Origin: Dermacentor variabilis
Lineage: Eukaryota; Arthropoda; Arachnida; Ixodida; Ixodidae
DNA length: 64,000 bases
NCBI RefSeq assembly: GCF_050947875.1
Contig: NC_134568.1
Location: forward strand, 217,342,673 to 217,406,672
Direction: 5' to 3'
The stretch's first letter is position 1; each line of letters begins with the position of its first letter. Below the pieces are notes generated by a model, which saw only the letters and a list, made by a program, of their open reading frames with translations, was not told the origin of the DNA and made no database searches. The position numbers and the translations under genes are program-made. Shown piece after piece: positions 11,701 to 21,715 of the stretch.

Positions 11701-12629
11701 GGAACGAACCAGCACCGGCTCCGCTTCATCCATGGTCATGGCCGACTTCGCCGTGGCAAAGAGTTCACTTGGATTTTGCTGGACCCATGAAAGACAAAAT
11801 GTTCCTTGTTGCTGTGGACGCACACTCAAAATGGCCGGAAGTTTATGTCATGCAGAGGACTACGGCGTACCACACAATTCAGTGTCTCCAAGACCTGTTC
11901 TCGCGTTTTGGCGTACCCGAGACCATCGTGACCGACAACGGACCACAGTTCGTTTCCGAAGAATTCAAGAGCTTCGTCAAAGGCTTCGGTGGTCGTCATA
12001 TCGTGAGTGCAGCGTACCATCCAAGCACGAATGGCCTTGCGGAGAGATTTGTACAGACAATGAAATCTGCGTTGCGGAAAGGACGACCCCAAGACTCCTT
12101 GCAGGCAACCTTACAGACGTTCCTGGTGACGTACCGCAACACGCCGCATGCGACTACAAGAGAAACTCCAGCAAACCTTTTCATAGGTAGACGACTGCGC
12201 ACGAGACTCGACGCAGTCAAGCCTTCTGTCGGGGGAAGAGTGGCTCAGCAACAGCTCTCCGATATGGTGCGACGCAAGGCACGTGAGCGACTTTTCAACA
12301 TCAATGATGAGGTCCTCGTGAGGAATTACAGAGGTCCTGAGAAATGGGTCCCTGGCACTATCATTCAGCAGTCTGGCCCCGTTTCATACAAGGTTCGCGT
12401 TAAAACGAATCATGGGGTGCTCATTTGGCGTCGTCATCAAGACCAGCTACTGCTCAGCATCGACAGCTCAAAGCAGAGCATCACGGAAGATTTTATTCCA
12501 GATTTCAGGGATCCTGAGAGCGCCAACGAGCCATTTCCAGCTGCGGCCCCTGCGGCAACGACCGACCCTCCAGGGGAGCGACGCTATCCACAGAGGGACC
12601 GGCGACCTCCTGACAGATATCAGCCATAG
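8760..12629 (+). CDS. Gag-Pol polyprotein of the Ty3/Gypsy element
   Basis: A single fused frame of 1289 aa gives all functions for LTR retrotransposition. Residues 1-190 are Gag (capsid-like). Two CCHC knuckles follow, at 198-211 (CFRC...C) and 218-231 (CYNC...C). The aspartic protease motif LDTGAAVS is at 283-290. The reverse transcriptase has KIDLSRAY at 511-518 and YLDD at 573-576. RNase H starts near CDAS at 721-724, with later TDHKPL at 788-793. The integrase has zinc-finger residues around H941/H944 and C974/C977. Its catalytic triad D1005, D1059 and E1095 (spacing D-x35-E) is complete. The tail ends in an Arg/Pro/Gln-rich stretch. The ATG at 8760 is the first in frame after the 147-bp leader and gives a normal Gag start. 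There is no frameshift between gag and pol, so both come from one protein. No inactivating change is visible. Confidence 0.95.
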   Translation: MSHIGHIEPFDETTSDWRSYEERLKAYLLVNDVPVAKKVPAFLSLIGAKTYALLKSLTAPDAPSSREFDSLLKLLSDHLAPQSSVIAERAKFYKRSQRSGESITEFVAELRRLVQSCEFGSFLDEALRDCFVCGLLREDIQRVLFTEDKKLTFQKAVDRALAMETATISAAFTHNSASPAYEVNKVRGEKQSVMSASCFRCGSPNHSSEACPHIGDTCYNCNRKGHIQRACRIGKKAREAKLRKRVKMLTSVRNESSVSLKSFNADPFTVPVNVDGVLLTMELDTGAAVSVISWREFQRLFPRKRLQPASLKLRTYTGAIVKPKGLAKVVVRHNDQCVELPLYVVDSTGPALLGREWLQDIRLDWKNLVFFNHLGLSREISKHWQEKLEAMLESHSELFKDELGTITEEQAELVLREGSQPKFVKARSVPFALQRAVEAELVKMEKLGIITPVATSEYATPLVPVVKRDGSLRLCGDYKTTVNPCLEVDRYPLPRIDDLLAALAGGEEFSKIDLSRAYQQVVMAEGSRKLLTINTHKGLYTMNRLAFGISSAPSIFQRIMDNMLKGLEGVSCYLDDILVTGKTKREHFRNLEAVLSRLQERGVRIRRDKCSFFQRELRYLGHVINAEGVCASPEKVLALLNAPAPKDKQQLQSFLGMVNYYGKFVQRLSTFAQPLYRLLKQTTEWTWDASCQLAFTEIKAAMASPPVLAHYDPKRPLQLACDASQYGIGAVLSQKMINGSVRPVAYASRTLSSAEKNYSQIEKEALALVFGVKKFHFYVYGRFFTLVTDHKPLQTILGPKTGIPAMAAARMQRWALTLSAYNYALEFKKCSDNAEADCLSRLPLDSSEKQSEEESEIFYSLRLETLPVTGQDIARETRRDPLLSKVLNFTSAGWPSHVAEKELKHFFDKRLELTVHQGCLMYGMRVVVPSKHRAFLLEELHQGHPGIVRCKELARSYVWWPGIDADLEQHVKKCEECQQQRNEPAPAPLHPWSWPTSPWQRVHLDFAGPMKDKMFLVAVDAHSKWPEVYVMQRTTAYHTIQCLQDLFSRFGVPETIVTDNGPQFVSEEFKSFVKGFGGRHIVSAAYHPSTNGLAERFVQTMKSALRKGRPQDSLQATLQTFLVTYRNTPHATTRETPANLFIGRRLRTRLDAVKPSVGGRVAQQQLSDMVRRKARERLFNINDEVLVRNYRGPEKWVPGTIIQQSGPVSYKVRVKTNHGVLIWRRHQDQLLLSIDSSKQSITEDFIPDFRDPESANEPFPAAAPAATTDPPGERRYPQRDRRPPDRYQP

Positions 12630-12675
12630 CATTAGTTGCATTGTATAATGTGGCAAAAGGACTTTGTGCTCATTA

Positions 12676-12687
12676 GGAGGAAGGAGA
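12676..12687 (+). promoter_or_regulatory. Polypurine tract
   Basis: aggaggaaggaga ends exactly where the 3' LTR begins (TGTTG at 12688). It serves as the plus-strand primer in reverse transcription. Confidence 0.85.
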
Positions 12688-12912
12688 TGTTGTGTGCGCG
12701 CGAAACCAAGCACGCGTGTTATCGCGTGCTGTCTGCGCATGCTCTCTGCCCGGCTATCTCTTATCGGGTAGTCCGTGCTGGTTTTAAAAGACCGCTCGCA
12801 CGGGCCCACCGCGCGCAGTATGTAACCTGTTGGCTGCCTGCCAAGTAACAGGAATAAACGTTCTTTCGACGCTACGTCTACGCCGCCCAGTTCTTGGATG
12901 CCAGACATGACA
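12688..12912 (+). repeat. 3' LTR (225 bp)
   Basis: Identical to the 5' LTR except for one C-to-T difference within gtagtccgtg. It provides the AATAAA signal at 12853-12858. It is followed by the AGAGC target duplication. Confidence 0.95.
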
Positions 12913-13017
12913 AGAGCGTCCTCCAAATTTAAAAAAATCTTTTTATTTATGATTATTTTTGTAATATGTTTCACCCTTATAGAGAAAATGTATAATTTGA
13001 ACTCTGTGTGCTTGTAA

Positions 13018-13062
13018 TTGCACTCTTGGTGAAGGCCGGACTCCGGCCGGAACGTCGAAATG
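13018..13062 (+). ncRNA. Decayed hammerhead-ribozyme-like motif of a Penelope-like terminus
   Basis: TTGGTGA at 13026-13032 is followed by a perfect 6-bp stem with a 3-base loop (GGCCGG-ACT-CCGGCC, 13034-13048), then GGAAC and GTC at 13049-13056. Compared with the hammerhead core (CUGAUGA, stem II, GAAA, then the cleavage triplet), the layout matches. The core has substitutions in both conserved boxes, so activity is unlikely. Hammerheads are known in terminal regions of Penelope-like elements. The surrounding ~150 bp, next to a (TA)n array, has no ORF and is taken as a PLE terminus by inference. Confidence 0.5.
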
Positions 13063-13102
13063 CAATGTTTGTTCTTGCTTGTCTACATGTACCTGCACTT
13101 TC

Positions 13103-13106
<4 letters not shown>

Positions 13107-13175
<69 letters not shown>
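13107..13175. repeat. (TA)n microsatellite
   Basis: About 69 bp of TA follows the hammerhead-like PLE terminus. All frames through it (repeated Ile-Tyr) are artefacts. Confidence 0.95.
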
Positions 13176-13177
<2 letters not shown>

Positions 13178-14195
13178 AACATACCTGCTGTTCCAGTTCT
13201 TACAACTGTCGTATACCTTGTGAAATTTTCATTAGGTGTAGTAAATCATTCTTTACAAGAAACGTCGACAAGTATCCTCACGAAAAACCGCCTTCGGAAG
13301 GTTACTCTGAAAGCATTACCAAAAAAAAAAAAAAGGAAGAGCAATATGGCCCGCTTAGGAGACTATCGTGTGGACACAATAGGCGCTGACGAAACGGCTG
13401 GTATCCTTAGTTTTTCACAGCAATAAATCACTCGCTCTTTAAGTAGCGGTGTTTAGTCTTTGAGCTCTAACTTTTGAGACTTTTAAGCTATCTCGGAAAG
13501 CGCAGTGCTGCACTCTGCCAACTGTGCCAGACTGCACCGCTCTCGCATTATAGCACAGAAAGTTTTGCTCGTATCCTTTTCCTTTTTGACATAACCCATG
13601 GCGGGGATAACGTATAGTGACTCCATTCAAGTTATTTTCGCGATGGTCCGTGCGACGCTCCCCTTACGTTATCGCGAGGATCGGTCGGACATGCGCGGTG
13701 GACGATGAGAACGAAACAGAATAGAGCAAAACAAATAATTACGTTATAACGGCCGACACTTTTTTGGGCCCGCGAACTGTTACGGTACGTGTAATATGCC
13801 GCCACCATTTCTCCGCGAGACATGGCTGCGTGCAGTGGCGCAGCAGAACAACGTACGGGCAACGAACAACATGGGCGAACGTTCCCCATACATTGTTCTC
13901 TTGTGCGCCATACATTTAGTCATGGTGCACAAACTAGTCGGAAGTTGTGGTGCAACTCCGAGTTATATTTCTCGGCGAACAAAGCGAGTGACTTCATTTT
14001 ATTTAATTTCACACTGCGATCAATTTCATTCTCTGCGCCAAAGCTAGCTCCATAAGCGGAGGGACAGTACTCGTTATAATTGGTTGCCGCACATTCTTTA
14101 CAACGATGCGAGAAAGAGGTAGCAGTGAAAGAATGTGACATACACGAGCCGCTGTATGGAGCATTATTTCCAACTAAATACGCCAGAAAAAAAGT
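13176..14195. other. Unassigned sequence
   Basis: A poly(A) run lies at 13320-13334. No gene or repeat family is recognised. Frames at 13632-14055 overlap on both strands without motifs. Confidence 0.35.
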
Positions 14196-15397
14196 TATCT
14201 GCAAATCATCATCATCATCATCATCAGCCTAGTTACGCCCACTGCAGGGCAAAGGCCTCTCCCATACTTCTCCAACTACCCCGGTCATGTACTAATTGTG
14301 GCCATGTTGTCCCTGCAAACGTCTTAATGTCATCCGCCCACCTAACTTTCTGCCGCCCCCTGCTACGCATCCCTTCCCTTGGAATCCAGTCCGTAACCCT
14401 TAGTGACCATCGGTTATCTTCCCTCCTCATTACATGTCCGGCCCATGCCCATTTCTTTTTCTTGATTTCAACTAAGATGTCGTTTACCCGCGTTTGTTGC
14501 CTCACCCAATCTGCTCTTTTCTTATCCCTTAACGTCACACCCATCATTCTTCTTTCCATAGCTCGTTGCGTCGTCCTCAATTTCAGCAGAACCCTTTTCG
14601 TAAGTCTCCAGGTTTCTGCCCCATATGTGAGTACTGGTAACACACAGCTGTTATACACTTTCCTTTTGAGGGATAGTGGCAACCTGCTGTTCATGATTTG
14701 AGAATGCCTCCCAAACGCACCCCAGCCCATTCTTATTCTTCTGGTTATTTCAGTCTCATGATCAGGATCCGTGGTCACTACCTGCCCTAAGTAGATGTAG
14801 TCCCTTACTCCTTCCAGTGCTTCGCTACCTATCGTAAACTGCTGTTCTCTTCCGAGCCTGTTAAACATTACTTTAGTTTTCTGCAGATTAATTTTCAGAC
14901 CCACCCTTCTGCTTTGCCTCTCCAGGTCAGTGAGCATGCATTGCAATTGGTCTCCTGAGTTACTAAGCAAGGCAATATCATCAGCGAATCGCAAGTTGCT
15001 AAGGTATTCTCCATCAACTTTTATCCCCAATTCTTCCCACTCCAGGCCTCTGAATACCTCCTGTAAACATGCTGTGAATAGCATTGGAGATATCGTATCT
15101 CCCTGTCTGACGCCTTTCTTTATAGGGATTTTGTTGCTTTCTTTGTGGAGGACTACGGTGGCTGTGGAGCCGCTATAGATATCTTCCAGTATCTTTACAT
15201 ATGGCTCATCTACACCCTGATTCCGTAATGCCTCCATGACTGCTGAGGTTTCGACTGAATCAAACGCTTTCTCGTAATCAATGAAAGCTATATATAAGGG
15301 TTGGTTATATTCTGCACATTTCTCTATCACTTGATTGATAGTGTGAATATGGTCTATTGTTGAGTAGCCTTTACGGAATCCTGCCTGGTCCTTTGGT
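14196..15397 (-). mobile_element. 5'-truncated RTE-type LINE
   Basis: The minus-strand copy contains the second half of the RT and the C-terminal region, and ends in a short (ATG)n-like tail at 14204-14226 (cat repeats on the plus strand). The 5' break at about 15397 falls inside the RT, just before KDQAGFRK. An older copy of the same type is at 39290-40075. Truncation at the 5' end and a simple-repeat 3' tail are normal outcomes of target-primed reverse transcription. Confidence 0.8.
14233..15396 (-). CDS. RTE-type reverse transcriptase, C-terminal ~385 residues (partial)
   Basis: The frame is open from the truncation point to the stop at 14233. Visible RT blocks are QAGFRKGYSTIDHI, AFIDYEKAFDSV (metal-binding Asp of motif A), GVRQGDTISPMLF, and RFADDIALL (the catalytic FADD). 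After the RT come VLTYGAETWRLT, RRMMGVTLRDKKR and a C-terminal GHVMRREDNRWS with WIPREGMRSRGRQKVRW, all typical of RTE-clade elements in arthropods. The endonuclease half is missing, so this copy cannot move by itself. The lack of stops over about 385 codons suggests a fairly recent insertion. No host function is implied. Confidence 0.85.
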   Translation of the reverse strand, partial: PKDQAGFRKGYSTIDHIHTINQVIEKCAEYNQPLYIAFIDYEKAFDSVETSAVMEALRNQGVDEPYVKILEDIYSGSTATVVLHKESNKIPIKKGVRQGDTISPMLFTACLQEVFRGLEWEELGIKVDGEYLSNLRFADDIALLSNSGDQLQCMLTDLERQSRRVGLKINLQKTKVMFNRLGREQQFTIGSEALEGVRDYIYLGQVVTTDPDHETEITRRIRMGWGAFGRHSQIMNSRLPLSLKRKVYNSCVLPVLTYGAETWRLTKRVLLKLRTTQRAMERRMMGVTLRDKKRADWVRQQTRVNDILVEIKKKKWAWAGHVMRREDNRWSLRVTDWIPREGMRSRGRQKVRWADDIKTFAGTTWPQLVHDRGSWRSMGEAFALQWA

Positions 15398-16630
15398 TAC
15401 TCTTTTTCAAAATACTCTTTTTCAAATAAATTAGTGGTGACATAAACGGGGAACGTGTGTTTTGATGACAATTTTTTTTGCACTTTCACAAATACGTTTA
15501 TAGGAATGCACAATGACCGTGCAAGTAAAGCCGTGTGCGTAATTTCCTTTCCTTTCTTTTTTATCTGTGCTAGGGACCATACTGTTAGGGCGGGTAATAT
15601 ATGGCTGTGTATTAATTTCGCGCAAAGAGGTAACAATTTCGTGAGAGTAATACATACCTGTTTTGAAAGCTTTAGACAATCACAACGACGTTGTGGAGGA
15701 CACAGTAAATTATAGCAGATAAGTTCTCCTAGCATGTAGAATTCAATACCTTTAAATCATGGCTTTATTACTCGCGGTATTGCTTCGGTTGATTTGATTT
15801 CCATCGATTCTAATCTCCATCACTCCGTCAGCCTCACCCACCCGTTCCGACAATTTACCATTTTCTTCTATTAATTTTCAAACACTGCGCATATTCAGTG
15901 AACCTGTGTGCTTCAGTCTTACGTGCCGTCTGAGTAAGGTTCATGTTAAATTGCATTACGCGTGAGTACCGCAGAATGCTCAGAGACCTCGCAATTTATG
16001 GTTGTTGGTCAGAGATCATATCGACTGCCATAAATATGCGACAGCTGGTGGATTTACCGATTTGCCCTTACCGTATACTTCGTCGTCGTCCTGTTGTATG
16101 CAGCGCCACACCGTAGTGAGCCGGCGGCAAGCACTTTTCTGTGCGTTAACTTTTAGCTTCTGATTTATCTTTTTAATCGTGGAGGATGCTATTTGGACCT
16201 CACTTTTATGTCGGCTTACTGAAAACAATATTTTAGGTTCGATGTTGCAGCACAGCAACTGTGCGTGGTCACTGTTATCCCAGGGTTAGTATTTTACGAG
16301 GCCATGCACTGCAGTTTAGCGATACTGGGCCAGTATATAAAAAGATTTTTACAAAAAGTCGCAGCTTTGCTTGGAAGTCGAAGTATTGATAGCGACAGCT
16401 ATGTACTAGACAGTTACACGAAGTAAGGCTCGTCGCTTTATTTGCCGTATAAATTTCAGTAAACACACTGTTACTAATGAAATTAACAAGCTTAGTGTCG
16501 CGCGCGCACGGACGAACATGATCAATCGCACTCGATGACCACAAGCACTAGCTGGCTGTCACAACGCTGGCTCCGTCGCGTCTCCAAAACTTAAGATTAC
16601 AGGACCTGCAACAACAGGCGTGCGGCAAAA
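15398..16630. other. Unassigned sequence
   Basis: No recognised coding or repeat features. Short frames at 15397-15735 and 16016-16544 have no motifs. Confidence 0.35.
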
Positions 16631-16639
16631 CAGCGCGCA

Positions 16640-17000
16640 TGAAGCCACAAGCCATCTCGATTGGTACTTAGACCTTAGACCTTGTTCTCACGGCAGATTA
16701 CCTCCAAGATACAGCACACGTTAACCGCGTATTCCCTTAGTTGCGCGGACAGCCATGACCTGGCTAGAGGAGGAGACGCGCTCTCTCCTCCTCTATCGCT
16801 CGCTTGATAACGTGACGTCAAACATTAGGTGCGCGAGAAGACGGCGCTAATCAAGCTACAATCCTTCTCGATCACCCTCGCAAGCGCAGCATAAGCGCGA
16901 TGCTCATTCTTGCCGCACTTGGACTTTATACGGAGCATCACGGTGACGGCGACGGCGAAAGCTCGCTTGGTGTGTCTGTATAATTGCTATCGCCATAAGA
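16640..17000 (-). mobile_element. MITE-like element, terminal part (family with GCGATAGCAATTAT end)
   Basis: Read on the minus strand, it starts with ggcgatagcaattata, then cgccgtcgccgt, then ccgtataaagtccaa and a GC-rich body. The same order of blocks appears on the plus strand from 21716, so these are two copies in opposite orientation. No coding capacity. The inner limit near 16640 is approximate. Confidence 0.5.
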
Positions 17001-17283
17001 GGTTCCTACGCTAGAACTGTCCGTATGAGCACATGCTAGTCAATCGCTACGTCGGACATAGAGAGTTTTAGCGCGTCCGGTGTTGTGGTATCGTGTGTGG
17101 GTTAGAGGAGGCGCAAACGTGAGCGGCGTGATTAGTGGCGCCACCTGGTAGCCGAGAGCTCAACCAGACAAGCAGGGCGCTATTATTGCTGTTACCAAGT
17201 GTACTCTACCTTGCCGCTGGTATAAATTTTCGGCAGTGGCGTAATTATGGACAGGTTTGCTTTTTAGGCGCTTTTTTATTAGA
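17001..17283. other. Unassigned sequence
   Basis: A short stretch between a MITE-like end and a CA array. Nothing recognised. Confidence 0.3.
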
Positions 17284-17480
<197 letters not shown>

Positions 17481-17487
17481 ATGAGGG

Positions 17488-18468
17488 ATCTGCAACGTGA
17501 AGGTACTCCAAATTTTCTATTCCAATTCTCCAACCAGCCCTCCGCGATAGGTCAAAAACTTTTTTGAACCACTCCCCCTTCGCCTGTCTGTCACGCGACG
17601 TCACAAAAACCGCTCTAGCTCCCTATTGGACATGACGTGTACACGCTGATTATTTCTGATTAGACTGAACAAAAGAAAAATTATTATTTCCGATTCGACG
17701 CTGTTTCGCCATTAACCCTCTGCTATTGGTCAAAAGGTTTCAGGCTGCACCCACTTCACCTGTCACTAGACGTCACAAAAACGCGAAAACTCATTGAGTC
17801 AAAGTGACGTGTGCGCGTTAAAGATGCATTAATATGCCGAACCAAGCTGAATTTTTTTCTGAATAGCTGGAGACTGCCCCGTTCCGAAAAGAATAGAATA
17901 TGGCTGCCGCCGATCGCTCAGGTACTGGCTACTCGCACATGCCGGAGAGCATAGGTTTATTTTCGTATAATGAACCTTTAAGCGTGGCAGTATAACGTTA
18001 TCGAGCCCTTTCGGAACGTATACGACATCGCTCTGCGAATTCTTCTTTGCTGAGGATCCGTTTTAGCGGCATTTTTCACTGTCCGTTGGACGCCGCCGCG
18101 ATTTTAGACAAGCCGCCGCAAGCTAAGGGAAAGTGGACCAATCACAGAAGCTGGCACCTCCCTGTTCATCCGCTTATCTATTTTCAGTGCGCTGGCTCGG
18201 CCCCATCGAAACCGTCTCCACTTGAGCGTGCTCCTCGTTATTTGTCAGCCAGTGAGATAAGAAAAACCGCTAAATGTAGGCAATGTTATTTGTTTTGAAA
18301 GCAAACAAAAGTGACCTCCTATAAATGACGGGAGCGTTTGATTGGGCTGTTAAGGAAACGCTGCGGGTCCCCGCTCGATGCTTGCGTCGGGGCTTACGTA
18401 AATTTGACGTCAGGAGATTTGAATGCATTCATATTGGAATAGTTTCACGTTATAGGGCCCGTGACATC
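17488..18468 (-). mobile_element. ~980-bp TIR element, copy A (family M1)
   Basis: This copy is in reverse orientation to copies B (20094-21043) and C (29808-30782). Its right end reads ggaatagtttcacgttatag, matching the terminal ggaatagttttacgttatag of copy C. The left end is somewhat altered and abuts the CA array. Internal blocks shared by all three are gacgtcacaaaaacc-like, gccgatcgctcag, cgctaaaacgg or its complement, and gacgtcaaattt near one end. There is no ORF with a transposase motif, so it is non-autonomous. Confidence 0.7.
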
Positions 18469-18975
18469 CTGGGACGAAGCGTCACAAGATGTCGCTACCA
18501 GCGTCCGCTAACTCAATATTATGCAGACGCTATAGCGTATATCGGAATATTGGAAATGCTAAATCTCTACAGTCGGGTAGAACTTGAGAAGGCAGGAGAG
18601 GCCCGGTCCAGATGACCGAAGCCCGGCAGACGATTGCCTCCGCGACTAAAGAAATAGTACTACTCAAAAAATCGTGCTTCTAAAACGCGCATTTCTCAGT
18701 ATAAATAAGACACTTGTATCTTGACGACTGGATTTGTGGAGCTCTCGCGATGGCAATGCTACAGCGCACGCCGGAACGCGACGTAAAACTAACTCCGTGC
18801 CTTCTACAACGCTGCGCGTCGTCTGATTCGGTACAAGAGCGACGGACGCGGGCGTGTGTTTATAAAGCGCAGTCGCAGGTTTAATCCACTGGTGCTCTCT
18901 CAGGCGTACCGTACTGCAAATAGGAAATTGAAATGTTTGCTTTTAGTGTAAAAAAAAAAGAGGGAATACCATGTA
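18469..18975. other. Unassigned sequence
   Basis: Nothing recognised between TIR copy A and the SINE. A poly(A) run is at 18951-18959. Confidence 0.3.
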
Positions 18976-18979
18976 ATAC

Positions 18980-19200
18980 ATAGCTTCGTTGAGTGGTGAG
19001 CACGATATCGTGGTTCCGAATCGCGGCTGTGGTGGCCGTATTTCGGTGGAGGCGAAATGAAAAAAAAAAAAATGCCCGCGTATGTGCGTTGCAGTGTGCG
19101 TTAAAAATCCCCAGGGGGTAAAAATTTACCGGAGTCCTCCACTACGGCGTCCGTAATAATCAGAAAGTGGTTTTGGGACGTTAAAGCCGATCAGTTAAAT
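18980..19200 (+). mobile_element. tRNA-derived SINE (tick Ruka-like), copy 1
   Basis: It has a B-box-like ggttccgaatc near 19012. The SINE body follows: ttcggtggaggcgaaatg, aaaaatccccaggggg, ggagtcctccactacggcg, ataatcagaaagtggttttg. Copies with the same blocks are at 29436-29665 and, split, at 24890-25412. Internal Pol III promoter boxes would drive its transcription; that is family knowledge. No coding capacity. Confidence 0.75.
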
Positions 19201-19940
19201 TCTTTAGCGTAATTGCAAGGGACAAAAGTAGAAATAGCAGTGCTGCATGGCTTTTGCGCTGGTTTACATGTATACAAAAAATTTACTACTCATTTACCTA
19301 GCTTAATATGACTCAGTTGCTGTTTAACAAGCACTTAAAACAATGCATTTATCCAACCATTACAAACCTGGGGCGAGAAGACGAGGCAGCAAAGGTAGAA
19401 AAATGCTTCATTCATCGTTTTAAATAAATACACGGATGTTTGTCTCTTGGTTTTATATAGCATAAGATTTATATTTTTGGGGGCATTTTGTGTTTTCACA
19501 AACTTATTTTCAAGCAAACAGGCAGGATGTTTGTTTACAGCGGTATGTCGCCGCGGGATACTGTTTTCAGACCAAGCGTATGTAGCGCAGCGCAATCTGC
19601 AATCTTTCTTCGCCGGACTCAGAACAAACGCACGGGGCACAAATGGTGCACCTTAAGCTCGCAATAATATTGCCGGCATGACAGACCACCACAAACAGTT
19701 TGGGAATTCACTTGGACGAGGGGCAGACGCACCCAGCTTACGCGACTCGGCCCAGTTCGATGCGCGGGCGTCTGCCGAACTGATGACGATTCGGGCTCGG
19801 GTCACCGAATAAAACTTTCTTCTCAAAAACGTGTTCACGCACCCCCGCTAGTGTTTAGCAAAACCGAGGTCGTATATGAATAAGTGGAAGACTTATTGAG
19901 CATAAGATCGCGTCGCTGCTTCGGATAATAAATAAAACGG
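19201..19940. other. Unassigned sequence
   Basis: No recognised feature. Frames at 19335-19656 overlap antisense and lack motifs. Confidence 0.35.
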
Positions 19941-19941
19941 G

Positions 19942-20092
19942 GCCGAATTCACAAATCTTTCTTTTGTAAGCGCTCTTTGCAATTCGCCGGTCGCCTTTAA
20001 CTAATAATCTGTCCAGCGTCAGGATTGGCTAAAATGCTCTCTTACGAACAGTTGTAGTGTCATTTTTTTTAGAATGTGGGCCCTGGGGTGCT
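19942..20092 (+). mobile_element. Short TIR element, copy 1 (family M2)
   Basis: It starts ggggccgaattcacaaat, passes through gtaagcgctctttgc, gtccagcgtcaggattgg and ctcttacgaacagtt, then a T-run, and ends aatgtgggccct. The ggggcc/gggccc ends are inverted. Similar copies lie at about 32579-32720 and 34681-34848. Confidence 0.65.
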
Positions 20093-20093
20093 G

Positions 20094-21043
20094 TGCAGGG
20101 GCACTATATAAATCAAAACTATTCCAATCTGTTTGTATTCCAATCTCCTGACGTCAAATTTATGTAACCATCGACGCAAATATTGGGCGGTAATCCGCAG
20201 AGACCTTTCAAGAGCGCAATCAAAGCGTATGGCATTGCCTACATTGAGCGGTTTTTTATTATATAATTGACTGGCAAGAGGCGAGGAGCAAGCTGAAGTG
20301 GAGACGGTTTTCGTGTGGCCGAGCCAGGGCAGTGAAAACAAATAAGAGGATGAGGACGGTGGTACCGGCGTCTACGATTTTTCCGCTTCCCCTTTGTTAG
20401 CTTCCAGTGGTTGGTAGAAAATCCCAGCGGCGTCAAACGGAAGGTTAAATATTCCGCTAAAAATGATGTTAACAAGGATCCGGAACGACGTCGTATACGT
20501 GCTGAAAGGGCTCGATAACCTTATACTGCCACGCGAAAACATTTTTAATCCGCAAATAAATCTACGCTCCCTTGCAGCCTCGAGTAGCCAATGCCAGAGC
20601 GATCGGCGGGCAGCCATCTTCTATTCTCTCCGGAACAGGGCAGTCTGGCTGTTCATAAGAAATCTGTTTTGTTTTCATATTCATATATCTTTAACGCGTA
20701 CATATCACTTTGACACGGTAAGTTTTCGCGGTTTTGTTACGTCGCTTTCGACCAATGGCAGAAGGTCCAGTGGGGTCGTTTGACCGGCGTCGTTTGACCA
20801 GCGTCATTTAAATGGCGTCGTTTTGACCAATCGCGTCGAAGTACAAATAATAATTTTTCTTTTGTTTGGTATAATCGTGCATAATCAGTGTGAGCACGTC
20901 ATGTAAATGAGGGCTTTTTGCGCTTTTCGCGACGTCCAGACATGCGAACTGGAGGTGTCCCCAAAATTTTTGGCAATCGTGGAGGGCTGTTGCAGAATTG
21001 AAATAGAAACAGTTTGGAATAACTTCGCGTTACAGCACCCTAA
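20094..21043 (+). mobile_element. ~950-bp TIR element, copy B (family M1)
   Basis: It opens with ctatataaatcaaaactattccaa and ends with tttggaataacttcgcgttacag, an imperfect inverted pair. It matches copy C (29808-30782) block by block: ctcctgacgtcaaattt, ggcaagaggcgaggagca, cgataacc/cgaaaacgt, gagcgatcggcgg, agccatctt and ctttgacacggtaagtt. A local run of three ggcgtcgtttgacc-like units occurs at 20778-20835 in this copy only. No transposase frame. Confidence 0.7.
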
Positions 21044-21714
21044 GGCACGAGTATGGCAAAATTCGTGGTCTCCGCGAGCTGGCACGCTCTCAGATAAATG
21101 AGCTAAGGAATGATTTCAATACAAAATTCAACCTTCGGCACGCCTACAGTTTCGTTGGCTAATCTAAATTGAATCTTGGTTTATCGTGACTTCGGCATTA
21201 CCTCATTGGCGGCCGACAATAAAATGAGTTACGTGTTCAAACCGTCGGAGCCTTCGTTCATTTGTTTATCGTTCCACCCAGTGCATCAACTGTGAAAGTT
21301 AATTACAGCAAAAATGTTTTCTGACCTGCTTTTATTACGCACTTTACGGCAGCTTATACGGGTTACAAGTTGCGCACTGAATGTGCTTTAAGATTATTTG
21401 CGATATATTACATTTTGCGTTTCCCATTTTCCATTGTACTACTAAAACACAGTGGATAGATAAATATCTCCGAAAGAGGAGTCGCACCCCCGGCGCGCCT
21501 CAGAAAAACGTGACAAGCGGCCTACGCCGAGAGCATAGATGGTGGGAGAGACATTATTCCGATATCGCACTGATAACAATAAGCAGCAATGGCACGTAAC
21601 ACGGCCCAATGTTCTGTTTTTGAAACAAGGAATCAGCTTGCGCAGGGTGCGCTCCGTGTTGACATACGTGGCTTTATCTCGATATTTTAGTGTCTGCTGC
21701 ATTCGTGTGTTCCG
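21044..21714. other. Unassigned sequence
   Basis: Nothing recognised. Frames are short and motif-free. Confidence 0.3.
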
Positions 21715-21715
21715 T

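Larger units (their letters stand above)
8388..12912 (+). mobile_element. Intact Ty3/Gypsy LTR retrotransposon (probably Mag lineage)
   Basis: This is a complete element of 4525 bp. It has two 225-bp LTRs that start TG and end CA, a primer-binding site 3 bp after the 5' LTR, one uninterrupted Gag-Pol frame of 1289 codons, and a polypurine tract next to the 3' LTR. A perfect 5-bp target duplication AGAGC flanks it (8383-8387 and 12913-12917). The LTRs differ at one position (gtagcccgtg versus gtagtccgtg), pointing to a recent insertion. No envelope gene is present, so it is expected to act within the cell only. Assignment to the Mag lineage is from the YLDDILVTG motif, the double CCHC knuckle and the short LTRs. 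It would be confirmed by an RT tree. Confidence 0.95.

Noticed and set aside
11687..12190. 167-aa plus-strand frame within the Gypsy element
   Set aside because: Out-of-frame shadow of the integrase.
14135..14701. 188-aa plus-strand frame
   Set aside because: Antisense shadow of the RTE reverse transcriptase.
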